A DNA stretch of 64,000 nucleotides, from the NCBI GenBank assembly GCA_014155875.1, contig JACEFZ010017449.1:782501-846500 (forward strand), read 5' to 3'. A model generated the notes under the pieces. That model had not been told where the DNA came from and did no database searches. It saw only the letters and a list, made by a program, of their open reading frames with translations. The translations under genes were made by a program, and so were the position numbers. Origin of the DNA: Cepaea nemoralis (Eukaryota; Mollusca; Gastropoda; Stylommatophora; Helicidae). Shown here piece after piece: positions 32,558 to 43,041 of the stretch; the first letter of the stretch is position 1; the number at the start of each line of letters is the position of its first letter.

Positions 32558-32628
32558 GAGAGAGTGAGAGAGAGTGAGAGAGAGAGAGTGAGAGAGAGAG
32601 AGAGAGTGAGAGAGAGAGAGTGAGAGAG
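32484..32628. repeat. (GA)n microsatellite
   Basis: Long GA tract with GTGA interruptions toward the 3' side. Ser/Leu-rich minus-strand frames are artefacts. Confidence 0.96.
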
Positions 32629-32704
32629 AACCACCGATCACATTTCAAAGGGTTAAGAATTGGCACTCAGGTCCCTTCTTATCCCCTCCCAGTTCTAAAA
32701 TCCC

Positions 32705-32960
32705 TCTCCCGGTTTCCCTGACCCAGGGGTTAACGTCTTTCTCCGTAATCCCGTATATTCTCGTGAGTAATATAACTTGCGCGAGGATCGGTAGCTGTTC
32801 TCGCCGCGTTGGTAACTTACGGAGTATGTGAGCCGGCCGCTCAGAAAGCAATGGCAAGCTACTGAGCGTAATCTTGCCTAGTACATCAACAGCAGCTGAA
32901 AAATGCTGATGTTGACTGCAACGGCCTGTAAGGGATAGGCCAAAAAAAAAAATAAAAAAA
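32705..32960 (+). mobile_element. SINE A, near full length
   Basis: CCCTGACCCAGGGGTTAACG, CGTAATCCCGTATATTCTCG, GTGAGCCGGCCGCTCAGAAA, CATCAACAGCAGCTGAAAAA, TGATGTTGACTGCAACGGCC, A-rich tail. It shares the head type of 5017 and 25673. Confidence 0.85.
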
Positions 32961-33148
32961 ATCCCTCTCCCCTTTCATACAGTATTTCATCCATGCATCA
33001 ATTATGTGCGACTACGACGACAACAACAACAACAATGACAAAATATGCATTATAAAGGTATGGTAAATGTGCAAAAATACTACACGACACACAAATATTA
33101 ATTATTGTTACAGCAATTTTATTTAGCTATGGGAGATATACCTTAACA

Positions 33149-33167
33149 CCCCCCCCCCAAAAAAAAA

Positions 33168-33198
<31 letters not shown>

Positions 33199-33240
33199 CA
33201 CACATAGACATACACGCGCGCATAGAGAAGAAAGAGGGAG

Positions 33241-33293
<53 letters not shown>
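33149..33293. repeat. C-run, A-run, (CA)n and (GA)n cluster
   Basis: C8-10, then about 24 A, (CA)n to 33205, then (GA)n at 33243-33292. A compound microsatellite. Confidence 0.93.
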
Positions 33294-33921
<628 letters not shown>

Positions 33922-33931
33922 ATTTATCCAT

Positions 33932-34145
33932 TAACGACGCAGTTCGTAATGCCTCATACCCGCGTTAGAAACACATCTGCGGGGGATTTGGCAGTAGACC
34001 GCTTTACATCAGTATTTTATGAAATGGTATGAGTGCCGGTCGTGCAGAAAGAAATGGCAAACTACTGAACGTAAACTTGCCAGGAATCACGAACAACGAA
34101 AATATGCTGGAGTTGACTGCCACGTCCTGTAAAAGATATGCAACA
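33932..34145 (+). mobile_element. SINE A, near full length
   Basis: AACGACGCAGTTCGTAATGC, GCGGGGGATTTGGCAGTAGA, GTGCCGGTCGTGCAGAAAGA, TGCTGGAGTTGACTGCCACG. It lies about 520 bp before the brachyury exon. Confidence 0.83.
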
Positions 34146-34227
34146 CTGCACACCTTTCACACCGTGAAGTTATAGTTACTGGGTATATAACTGTCATTTA
34201 CTGTCGATATAGTACCTTGCGGTGTAT

Positions 34228-34411
34228 GGCAGGGGGGTCTTTGAGCCTGAGGAATTAAGGCCGCCTGGCTAGTGCAGTCGCCGCGAACTGTGCAGGTTAG
34301 GATTTTCTTTTTGCCCCCTACAGAAAACCCCCACCTTACCGAGGGATCGAACCTGGGTCTCCTGAAGGAGAGTCCGGTGTTCTAGCCACTCGGCCAGCCG
34401 CTCCTCGCTGG
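34228..34411 (-). mobile_element. SINE F, clear tRNA head (antisense)
   Basis: The minus strand gives GGCTGGCCGAGTGGCTAGAA (A-box), CGGACTCTCCTTCAGGAGAC, and B-box GGTTCGATCCC at about 34349. This is a Leu/Ser-like tRNA head with possible variable arm. The CTGTGCAGGTTAG core and the GAGCCTGAGGAATT 3' part match 28822 and 10811. Confidence 0.8.
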
Positions 34412-34666
34412 GTATATAACGATAGACCTTAATGCTTAGTTCAGTCACCACTCGATATATGACGTGGTCTGCCTTTATTTTCCAGGAAATTGGAAATTAG
34501 TCCATCTGGCAGCCCGTGTCAGCAAATCCTGTTAGTTATGTGTTAGTATGTGTTTGTGCGACTCAAACCTAGACAGTTATTAGGGTAGAATCCTGTCTAA
34601 CGTATCAAAGATGGATGTACAACAGTTTCATGGTTTAATACAGATCTAAACGTGCCTCGTCCTCAG

Positions 34667-34835
34667 GTGGAAGTACGTCAATGGAGACTGGGTACCCGGA
34701 GGTAAAGCGGAACCGGCAGTCCCCAGTTGTGTGTACATACACCCGGATAGCCCCAACTTCGGGGCTCATTGGATGAAGGAGCCGGTCAACTTCAGTAAGG
34801 TCAAACTCACGAATAAGCTCAATGGCGGAGGCCAG
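34667..34835 (+). CDS. bra: Brachyury T-box exon (central part of the T-box)
   Basis: 169 nt: 1 nt completes the Arg codon from 24698, then 56 codons follow. They read [35 protein letters not shown], and ending [30 protein letters not shown] matches the published T-box signature pattern ([LIVMFYW]-H-P-D-[GS]-x3-G-x2-W-M-x3-[IVA]-x-F). VNGxWVPGGK and NKLNGGGQ separate brachyury from Tbx2/3, Tbx4/5 and Eomes types. Acceptor CGTCCTCAG and donor GTATGT are canonical; the exon ends in phase 0, as expected before the IMLNSLHKYEP exon. That exon was not found in the next 29 kb. Unlike the 24603-24698 exon, this one is close to the family consensus and shows no frameshift or stop. Confidence 0.95.
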
Positions 34836-34856
34836 GTATGTTGTGTATGTTTGACG

Positions 34857-34928
34857 TCTCTCTCTGTCTCTGTCTCTGTCTCTCTGTCTCTCTCTTTCTC
34901 TCTCTTTCTCTCTCTTTCTCTCTCTTTC

Positions 34929-34995
<67 letters not shown>

Positions 34996-34997
34996 GG
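34857..34997. repeat. (TC)n then (TGTC)n microsatellite beside a splice donor
   Basis: A pyrimidine-rich tract starting 21 bp after the GTATGT donor of the brachyury exon. TCTC/TTTC units change to (TGTC)n at about 34931. Open frames on both strands overlap it and are artefacts that partly overlap the true exon. Confidence 0.95.
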
Positions 34998-35146
34998 TTG
35001 GCACTTACTCATATACACACGCACGTACACATATAATTCACCTGAATTCACGATATATGTTCAGTTCATCGTCACCTGCCGCCATGCCGATACTGTTTGG
35101 TGAACAAGGTTCCCCATAACGTTTGTTACTTATTTTAAACCTCGGT

Positions 35147-35540
35147 ATGTATCCCTCAAATCAGTATGCATCCCTCAACTCGGTATGTATCCTCAACTCG
35201 GAATGTATCCTCAACTCGGAATGTATCCTCAACTCGGTATGTATCCTCAACTCGGTATGTATCCTCACCTCGGTATGTATCCTCAACTCGGTATGCACCC
35301 TCAACTCGCTATGTAACCCTCAACTCGCTATGTAACCCTCAACTCGCTATGTAACCCTCAACTCGCTATGTAACCCTCAACTCGCTATGTAACCCTCAAC
35401 TCGCTATGTAACCCTCAACTCGCTATGTAACCCTCAACTCGCTATGTAACCCTCAACTCGCTATGTAACCCTCAACTCGCTATGTAACCCTCAACTCGCT
35501 ATGTAACCCTCAACTCGCTATGTAACCCTCAACTCGGCAT
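35147..35540. repeat. 18/19-bp minisatellite
   Basis: The first about 8 units are TATGTATCCTCAACTCGG (18 bp). Then about 13 units of TATGTAACCCTCAACTCGC (19 bp) follow. The change of unit is abrupt at about 35305. Confidence 0.95.
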
Positions 35541-35576
35541 GTCTGGGAATTCTGAAACGCGCTCTCGTCTCCTAAG

Positions 35577-35825
35577 CTACAGCGATGGAACTTTACCTTC
35601 TGTATATCGTTCTTCATATAGTCCATGCCGTGTGGCGTTGGTGATCATGTCTGTCCACAGCCTTCTGTCTTGTGCAGTGTCAATAATTTCTGATACTGAT
35701 CTTCGGCCACAACATGCTGCCAAACGTTTCAACATATTCTCTCTTGGTCTCCCCCTGCCTCTCTTCCACTCCAATTTTACCGTTGTGGCGACAGACTTAA
35801 ATTTAAATATGGAATACATTCTTCC
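35577..35825 (-). mobile_element. LINE-Y 3' fragment (antisense)
   Basis: The minus frame reads SVATTVKLEWKRGRGRPREN, RRSVSEIIDTAQDRRLWTDM, ITNATRHGLYEE. It is homologous to 5700-5890 and is a cleanly open 80-codon scrap. Confidence 0.78.
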
Positions 35826-35945
35826 AACTGTTTGTTCATTGTATAAGTTTCCGAGAGATATAAAGAAGCCTGAAAACAGCCAGAGAATATATCGAACCCT
35901 CTGTGGACACTTTCTCTACAGCACAATGTTCAGAACTGTCTGGGA
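35826..35945 (+). repeat. Dispersed repeat K, copy 1
   Basis: CAACTGTTTGTTCATTGT, ACAGCCAGAGA, TGTGGACACTTTCTCTACAG recur at 36548-36660 in the same order, about 720 bp apart. Confidence 0.6.
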
Positions 35946-36075
35946 AGGATAGACGATGAGTAAAACAACTGGCCACCTCACCTCGTATGACCTGAGTATG
36001 TGAAAAACGCCTGGCACTCCCATGGCAGTATCGGCTAAGGGACTGTTTCTATTAGGTAACCAAGTTGGTCCAGAC

Positions 36076-36312
36076 GCCCGGCTTTGTGGCGTAGATGTTA
36101 CAAACGCAATACGTAATCCCGCATACCGCGTTCGAAACACAGCTGCGGGCGATTTGTTAGCAGACCGCCTTGCTTTGGTTTTCATAAAATGATATGAGTG
36201 CCAGTCGTTCAGAAAGCGATGGCAAACTACTGAACGTAAACTTGCCAAGACATCACAAACAGCCATAAAATGCTGGAGTTGACTGCGACGTCCTGTAAAG
36301 GATATGTAACAG
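36076..36312 (+). mobile_element. SINE A, full length
   Basis: Head CCCGGCTTTGTGGCGTAGAT, ATCCCGCATACCGCGTTCGA (B-box), AAACACAGCTGCGGGCGATT, GTGCCAGTCGTTCAGAAAGC, TGCTGGAGTTGACTGCGACG, TCCTGTAAAGGATATG. This is one of the best copies for a consensus. Confidence 0.87.
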
Positions 36313-37251
36313 ACTTTTGTGCCGACGAAGATTGCTGCTATGTCTATGTCTATAATGTGATAGAGCAATCACATTTTGTTGACTAGATGCCCGGGGAAAT
36401 CGGTGGCCAGTTTTTCCCCACTTAGCAGGCGACGGGTCCAGACTTCGAACCCTCCCACAACCCTACTCGCGATATTATCAACAGAGTTCCCTATCATCTA
36501 CGCTAACTCACCCACCACTTCTACCACCACGCTTGAAATATTTCCTTGCAACTGTTTGTTCATTGTCCGTGCTTCCGATCGCTATAAGGAACAACTGGAA
36601 AACAGCCAGACAAAACAGCAACTCAGCTGTGGCCACTTTCTCTACAGCACTCACCCACACGCGGGCATCACAACCACCGGCCTCACATTGATTCCCTTCT
36701 CCGTGTGCGATATTGTTCATCTCAAGTTTCCGTCACCCGACCACCAATCAAATGCCTCCTCACCGGCGTGACTGAACGCAGCCTAGCGGAAAACCTGGTG
36801 CACGATCGAAATGTTTGAACCGTGAGACTGTCTCCCAGGTTATCTGAGTTCGATCAAGACCGGCACGGAATTTAAGTTTGTAGAGGAAATTAATTTATGT
36901 GGCGCTAAATTTTTATTTCTATTTTATTTCGGCTGTTTGTTTCTATTTTCTAATTCCTTCCCGTGGCGCATATTGTTGTTCTGTTTTATGGCGTTGCTAT
37001 TTCAGTTGCTGGTCTGTTTGACTTTCTGTCTTCACGCCCGTCCGTCGGGCCCTTCCTACCCGTTATTGTGTTTTGATTGAATAGTTTCCAGTTGGCCGTG
37101 CGTCGACGTACGCTTGTTTCTTATTTCTTCAGCAAGGCCTTGTCGTCATTTGGAGGCGGACGTTCGATTCCCGGCGTTAAAACCATTGTACTGAAATTCT
37201 ATGTATCCACTCAAATCTACATCTTTCTTCTACTCCTATGAGTGCTAATCA
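36313..37251. other. Mostly unassigned; contains repeat K copy 2
   Basis: 36548-36660 repeats K (CAACTGTTTGTTCATTGTCC, CTGTGGCCACTTTCTCTACA). B-box-like GTTCGATCAAG (36849) and GTTCGATTCCCG (37163) suggest eroded SINE heads. No exon is seen. Confidence 0.4.
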
Positions 37252-37562
37252 ATACCTTCCTTCCTTCCTTCCTTCCTTCCTGCTTTTCTTCCTGCTTTTC
37301 TTCCTGCTTTTCTTCCTGCTTTTCTTCCTGCCTTCCTGCCTTCCTTCCTTCCTTCCTTCCTTCCTTCCTTCCTGCCTTCTTTACTGCTTTTCTTCCTGCC
37401 TTCCTTCCTTCCTTCCTTCCTTCCTGCCTTCCTTCCTTCCTGCCTTCTTTACTGCTTACCTTCCTTACTGCCTGCTTTACTTACTGCCTGCTTTACTTCC
37501 TGCCTGCCTTACTTACTGCCTGCCTGCCTGCCTGCCTTCCTTCCTTCCCTCCTTCCTTGCTG
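37252..37562. repeat. (TTCC)n/(TGCC)n imperfect tetranucleotide array
   Basis: CCTT repeats with interspersed CTGC/TTACTG variants. All + frames stay open (Pro/Ser/Leu/Phe-rich) because of the composition. Confidence 0.95.
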
Positions 37563-37649
37563 TGAAATAAAAAACAAAAACAACAAAAAAACAAAAACAA
37601 ATTAGAAATTATTCTGTCTTTCTATCTCTTCACATTGTGACATGCTTCA

Positions 37650-38358
37650 CCTTCTCCAGCCTCGAGGTCCTCAACCAGCACGGACCTCACTGTTCTATAC
37701 TTGCTCCAGCCTGAAGGTCCTCAACCAGCACGGACCTCACTGTTCTATACTTGCTCCAGCCTCAAGGTCCTCAACCAGCACGGACCTCACTGTTCTATAC
37801 TTGCTCCAGCCTCAAGGTCCTCAACCAGCACGGACCTCACTGTTCTATACTTGCTCCAGCCTGAAGGTCCTCAACCAGCACGGACCTCACTGTTCTATAC
37901 TTGCTCCAGCCTGAAGGTCCTCAACCAGCACGGACCTCACTGTCCTATACTTGCTCCAGCCTCAAGGTCCTCAACCAGCACGGACCTCACTGTTCTATAC
38001 TTGCTCCAGCCTCAAGGTCCTCAACCAGCACTGACCTCACTGTTCTATACTTGCTCCAGCCTCAAGGTCCTCAACCAGCACGGACCTCACTGTTCTATAC
38101 TTGCTCCAGCCTGAAGGTCCTCAACCAGCACGGACCTCACTGTTCTATACTTGCTCCAGCCTGAAGGTCCTCAACCAGCACGGACCTCACTGTCCTATAC
38201 TTGCTCCAGCCTCAAGGTCCTCAACCAGCACGGACCTCACTGTTCTATACTTGCTCCAGCCTCAAGGTCCTCAACCAGCACGGACCTCACTGTTCTATAC
38301 TTGCTCCAGCCTCAAGGTCCTCAACCAGCACGGACCTCACTGTTCTATCCTTGCTCCT
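37650..38358. repeat. 50-bp minisatellite
   Basis: About 14 highly similar copies of a 50-bp unit with CTCCAGCCTCAAGGTCCTCA and ACCAGCACGGACCTCACTGT. A CTCAAGG/CTGAAGG variant marks alternate units, and a TGTTC/TGTCC variant co-occurs with it in 37908-37960 and 38158-38210, suggesting multi-unit duplication. 50 is not divisible by 3, so a frame cycles every three units, and the open frames are artefacts. Confidence 0.96.
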
Positions 38359-39345
38359 GGGTGGTTATATTTTACAGCTACAATGTTCTACACACTCTGA
38401 ACCCTTCGAGGCCGTTCCTTACGACACGCATGATAAGCTAAATTTCTTTGCTTCCCCAAAAGAACACCGGCAACACATAACACATGCATATTTCCTCGAT
38501 TTCTGTTGACTTCTGCTAATTATTTCTTTGTTTTGTTTTATTACTATTCACTGCGGTGCTTATATCTTTTGTTATCGCCCCATTTAATTCAATATATTCC
38601 TTTTTCATTATTCACTCGATGCAGTGTTTCATTCCTTTTATCATCATACTTGTGGCCTATTACGATATTGTAATCTATACGATAGACTTGGAATTTACTG
38701 TATTAGGTCTGCTACATGCTAGGTAGATATGGATCGACATCGGTAAATACAATAAGAAGACTACAGTAGATGCAATTTTATTTCACCAGACACTAATAAT
38801 CACTTTACCAATGGAAATGATGAGAACAATGGCATTACGTTGATTTGATAGTCAAACAGTTTGCGTTGCTCTTACTCTATTGTGTCAGAGTATTCACCCC
38901 ATAATTTCCCATGATTCTCCTTCCTGAACACAGCAATAATGATTTCTACTAGTGCCCTCTATTCTGTTTCTCCCACGACATAATTTTTTCGTTTCTTTAT
39001 TACAACCGGTCGCGCACACATGCACGATTTTGTCAACATTGCGCGGTACGACTAATCGATAAATCGCTGTTCATTTCACTGCACAGAAATTATCGATCAC
39101 TTTCTCTCTTTTATTTTTGGTTTCCTCCTAGAAAACGTGAGACATCTCCTGCGCCAGGGTTGTTTGCCATTATATGTTTGTTGGCTTGTGTGTCTCTGTT
39201 GCATGCGAACTAACCCCAGTCGCTCCCCAAGGAGCATGCGACATCCTGGGGACAAGTTAATCTTATAATACGATTACAACAAAGCACGCCCAGTTCGCCT
39301 TTACGGTACAGTGTATAATAGTTCTTAACCATTTATCTAGTTTAA
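38359..39345. other. Unassigned AT-rich sequence
   Basis: About 1 kb without recognised features. Confidence 0.35.
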
Positions 39346-39460
39346 ACCAGCCAGCGTCGTGGCGTAGGAGTAGCGCAAGCAATTAGCAATCACGCAGATC
39401 ACGTTCAAACACAGATACGGGCGATTTGGAAGCAAACCGCATTGTTTTGATTTTTACACA
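39346..39460 (+). mobile_element. SINE A head only
   Basis: CAGCGTCGTGGCGTAGGAGT (A-box region), ATCACGTTCAAACACAGATA (B-box region), GGGCGATTTGGAAGCAAACC. It breaks off at TTTTTACACA, where repeat H starts. Confidence 0.75.
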
Positions 39461-39631
39461 ATCAAATGAACAAGTATTATAAAGTAAATTTCTGTTCAAT
39501 GAGCATGGAAATTGTGGAAGAAACAAAAACAAATAACGCGATGACCTTAGAATGGTGATTTATCACCTTATGTACAAATGGGAGGTCACATTCGGCGATA
39601 TATTATCCTTCCGTAAATCAGTTAATGTGAA
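39455..39631 (+). repeat. Dispersed repeat H, copy 4
   Basis: ACACAATCAAATGAACAAGT, ATGAGCATGGAAATTGTGGA, TGGGAGGTCACATTCGGCGA, TATATTATCCTTCCG. The 3' end GTAAATCAGTTAATGTG forms the left arm of the hairpin at 39609-39674. Confidence 0.7.
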
Positions 39632-39674
39632 GGTGATTGTTGTCCAACACATTCACATTAACTGATTTACGGAA
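39609..39674. repeat. Perfect 23-bp inverted repeat (hairpin)
   Basis: 39609-39631 is the exact reverse complement of 39652-39674 (core CCGTAAATCAGTTAATGTGA), with a 20-nt loop. The left arm is the end of repeat H. The right arm runs into the LINE-U 3' end. Confidence 0.92.
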
Positions 39675-39790
39675 ACGAACATTTACAGCGTGAATTGGCC
39701 TTATCAGTCACATTCGCTACTACCATGGGTAAAAGTTATTATGCCTTTCTGAAGCACAAACTATCGTCTGTCAAGACGGCAAGGTGTCAA
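39675..39790 (+). mobile_element. LINE-U 3' end
   Basis: GTGAATTGGCCTTATCAGTC, ACATTCGCTACTACCATGG and ACTATCGTCTGTCAAGACGG match the 3' end of the minus-strand LINE-U at 26358-26475. Confidence 0.65.
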
Positions 39791-39814
39791 TGATTGTTGT
39801 CCAAAGAGGGTAAA

Positions 39815-40345
39815 GGTCCTGTCTCTCCTTCTTCTTCGACGTCCATGTTGTGTGACGTTGGCGATCATGTCTGCCCACAGCCTTCTGTCTCCCGTACTGC
39901 CATTCTTCCTTATAGTCCATGCTGTGTGAGGTTGGCCATCATGTCTGCCCACAACCTTCTGTCTCGTGTGCTACCAGCAATTTCTGATATCCACGTGATG
40001 TCTAACTGACCAGCATCTTCACTCTTGGTCATCCCCCGCCTCTCTTCCTCTCCAACTCTCCCTTTGTGATGACCTACTCTAACTGTCCTCTTCTCGTGAC
40101 TATTAGCAAGGAATGTGGACCTGTCTTCTTCCAATGCGGGTAACCAGTTCTAATGTGTGACTTGACGTATTTCAAGATATTGTCATTACTTTTTCTACCC
40201 CCTTCCCCTTTTCATTTCTCCCACGGTGTTTTCAAGTGTTCCGTAAAACCAATTTCAAATTTTCCACATAATTCCTAATTTGTCTGCTAATTAGGAGTGA
40301 TTCGCTTCCGTACATCCAGATTGCTCAGATATGGCTCTTAAGTAC
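39815..40345 (-). mobile_element. LINE-Y 3' fragment (antisense) with duplicated terminus
   Basis: Minus frames read YGSESLLISRQIRNYVENLK, then VGHHKGRVGEEERRGM, ISEIAGSTRDRRLWADMMAN and again DRRLWADMIANVTQHG. The last about 76 bp (GTGAYGTTGGCGATCATGTC, TGCCCACAGCCTTCTGTCT on the plus strand) occur twice in tandem (39841 and 39917). Confidence 0.75.
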
Positions 40346-40384
40346 TCTTTTCCTCAACTAGGTTCGCAAAGATAAATCAATCAG

Positions 40385-40625
40385 GTGCTTCTCCACAATG
40401 AAGGTTGGCTGCAATGGATCTCCAACACTGTCTGTCTCTTGCCTTGACTGTACATTCTGTCAGGCTGATGTTCGTCCATCTCTTGATGTTACCTCCCACT
40501 TGTATCGTTGTTTACCTCTTGCTCGCTTGCCCTCAACCTTGCCTTCCAGTATGGCTTTTATAGGAGTATCATGTCTTTTAATGTGGCCAAAAAGATACAT
40601 GGCAAAGTTGCGTGGCTAAGATACA
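40385..40625 (-). mobile_element. LINE-Z 3' fragment (antisense)
   Basis: The minus frame reads KYFGHIKRHDTPIKAILEG (in pieces), [20 protein letters not shown] and [15 protein letters not shown]. Homologous to 29013-29262. Confidence 0.72.
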
Positions 40626-40839
40626 TGCACATAATATTCGTCAACGTGTGACATGATGATTGTGCTTGTGATAATCCACATGTAACGACCTTCATGCATC
40701 TTCTAGCTGCTGCTAATTAAAGTACCCACATACTCATTGTTTCAGATTGGTTCCATTCACTATGATGCTGCATTTCGGAAGGTGTTTTGTTATTACTTCT
40801 GTTTTCTATTGTTCAGACATCGTTTTGACTTCCTGTTGT

Positions 40840-41300
40840 ACAATGACAGAAAAAGAGAAAAGAAAAATTACAACAACAGAAATGAGATTCCTGAGAAGAA
40901 TACTCAACGTATCAAGATCAGAAATAAGATATAATAATAAAATAAATAAGAAATAAGATAAGATCAGAAATGTAGAAATCAAGACTAAATTGGGGGGGGG
41001 GGGGGGGGGGGGGGTTTAAAGCAGCACTAGATTTTATTAGAGAGCAGCAAGTCAAATGGTTTGGCCGTTCAAGTAGGTTACCAGTCAACAGCATACCACA
41101 ACGAGCAATGATGTACAGACCAGATGGAAACAGAGGAAGAGGCCGGCCACGTAAACGTTGGACGGAGGGAATAGCAGAGTCCATGAGAATATCGACATAT
41201 CACTCTCACGATGTTTATACTTCACCTCGACACCGCAAGGTACAAGAAGAACATGATGAGATGAGATTTCTTGTAAATGCGTTTAATTTCGGCGACGACA
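40840..41300 (+). mobile_element. LINE-W 3' fragment with poly-G interruption
   Basis: Reads EKRKITTTEMRFLRRILNVS, then after a G-run (about 40993-41015) FKAALDFIREQQVKWFGRSS, RLPVNSIPQRAM, GNRGRGRPRKRWTEGIAESM, YHSHDVYTSPRHRK. Best copy of the LINE-W C-terminus. The G-run replaces a few codons of the KVGVEAALDF region. Confidence 0.8.
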
Positions 41301-41751
41301 ACAAATATCATTTGGTTACTCGGTTACCATTTTTTTTAACCCCCATCAACCCCATACCCCCTCTCTCTCTCCTCTTCTCTCCTCTTCTCTCCTCTTCTCT
41401 CCTCTTTCCTTTCCCCCTCTCTCTAAGTGGTAAATTTAACACGGAATCAGGTTAGGAAACCATTGGGCCAATTGAGACAGCACATAAACATAATTAAGTT
41501 TGGATTGGCGGCCTTAGAAGTAGAAAGACGTAGAGATTAGAGGAAACAATAGACAACGAAGAAGGATACGTCTGGGTTTTGACCCAACGCTTTAAAATGA
41601 TTATCGACTAATTATCTAGGCATTGCTTGTATAAGAACCGTGGAGGTAAGAAACTGGCCATCAACCTCATAATTTCATGACTCAGTATTTATTAATAACA
41701 CGTAACACACCAAACGGCTGTACGCGCCATAAAATTACCGGTATCTTTTAT
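41301..41751. other. Unassigned with CT-rich run
   Basis: CTCTTCTCTC repeats at 41360-41425; the rest is unassigned. Confidence 0.4.
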
Positions 41752-41845
41752 TGTACATGCAACGTCCTTTTCAGGACTTTGCGATGCATACCAAGCCCAG
41801 ATTGGCTTGCGATGCAATTTTACACTCAGTAGTTTGCCACAATAA
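41752..41845 (-). mobile_element. SINE A, diverged 3' fragment (antisense)
   Basis: ACATGCAACGTCCTTTTCAG, ACTCAGTAGTTTGCCA. It lacks the head. Confidence 0.55.
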
Positions 41846-42419
41846 AAACATTTGAATGATCACGCCACTTTGGTTAGATTGCGCAAATTGCGCCAAACTG
41901 ATTCTCCCATTTTATATAAACCTTGTTTATTCGTTTGAAATCTGCCACCCAAAGCACAAACGAAGGTGGCCAGGATTCGGGCAACCTACAATCCAAGATA
42001 AGCTTGTTAACATGGCCGATTATTTGCAGCCGACAACGACACCTGAGAAGCAGACGATAATCCTTGGTGAATATATTTAATTGTAGGACGCCGAGCAAGG
42101 GATAATGGGCATGTATATTTGATACTGGTGTAAAAAGGAAACATATAATTTATTTATACATATTTATTCATTAATTCCACTTGAATGATGTACTCCTAAG
42201 CTATTTTAATTGTTTTGCTAAGTCGGTGCTGTCTGTTAGGCACGACTTCCTTTTGTCGCTCTGATTAAGTTCTGGTGACGTATTTTCTGACGTAGCCAGG
42301 GACTGGTGACCTCATGCTTAAGGAAGATCTTCATTTTAAATCAAGATTGATAACTACAGAGTCTAGAGAATAGATAAATATGTCCCCACAACCTGTGAGG
42401 ATGTTTGTTTGTGACCACA
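41846..42419. other. Unassigned sequence
   Basis: The + frame at 41856-42080 (74 codons) and its antisense mirror show no known domain or splice evidence. Confidence 0.35.
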
Positions 42420-42599
42420 AACTGCGTCATTTCACGGCGGACAAAGCTGTGAGTGTCGGGTGACTCCTTGAGCAGATATTGAACTCTTTGTCTGGCGGCT
42501 GTACTTGCCGTAAACTTGTTGCATAAAAATCCGTGCCTACCAAGCAGGTGTTCGCGTCTGCCATTACCATGGATGATGCGAAATTCAAGTCGTTTTTGA

Positions 42600-43040
42600 T
42601 TAATTGTGAAATTAATTTATTTGTAACAATCAAAAGGCGGTAATTTATTCTAGATCTGTTCACAGTAGAATTTAGTTCAGGTGAATCAAGAAACGACATC
42701 ACAGCACTCGGGGCTTTCCATAGCTGCTCCGTCCTCATCTTCAACAGACAGCAAAGAGTCCCAATACTAATAGTATCAGTAGCAGTCTGATTAGTGTGTC
42801 CATCTGGTCCTTTCCTCTGAGTCCCGAGTGATGGCCAGATCCTCTGGTCACTCCCTGCAGCACTTCTCTCTAGGCCGGTCTTCTGCTCTATATACAGGAT
42901 CCCTAATGGCCCCCGACCACGTCTTGCCTTATCAGGCACCAACACCCCACAAAGCGGTGCAGACTCAGCCAATATGTCCGCCTGTTCGTTTCCCACCATA
43001 CCAGCATGTACTAAGAAAAAAGGGAAAAAACCAACATATG
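42600..43040 (-). mobile_element. RNase H-type LINE 3' end (antisense)
   Basis: Minus frames read HAGMVGNEQADILAESAPLC (the H and D of the RNase H active site), then GTLCCLLKMRTEQLWKAPSA. The element is truncated at its 5' side inside RNase H. It is followed on the minus strand by AT-rich DNA whose 190-codon frame is not element sequence beyond about 42660. Confidence 0.78.
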
Positions 43041-43041
43041 C

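Noticed and set aside
34635..35119. Frames overlapping 34731-35036 as independent proteins
   Set aside because: The meaningful part is the spliced brachyury exon 34667-34835; the remainder reads intronic microsatellite.
36849..37175. Additional SINEs from isolated B-box matches
   Set aside because: No matching A-box or body; chance occurrence cannot be excluded.
37650..38509. Overlapping Pro/Ser/Thr-rich open frames as a repeat protein gene
   Set aside because: The 50-bp unit is not a multiple of three, the same peptide appears in every frame, and there is no start context or splice evidence.
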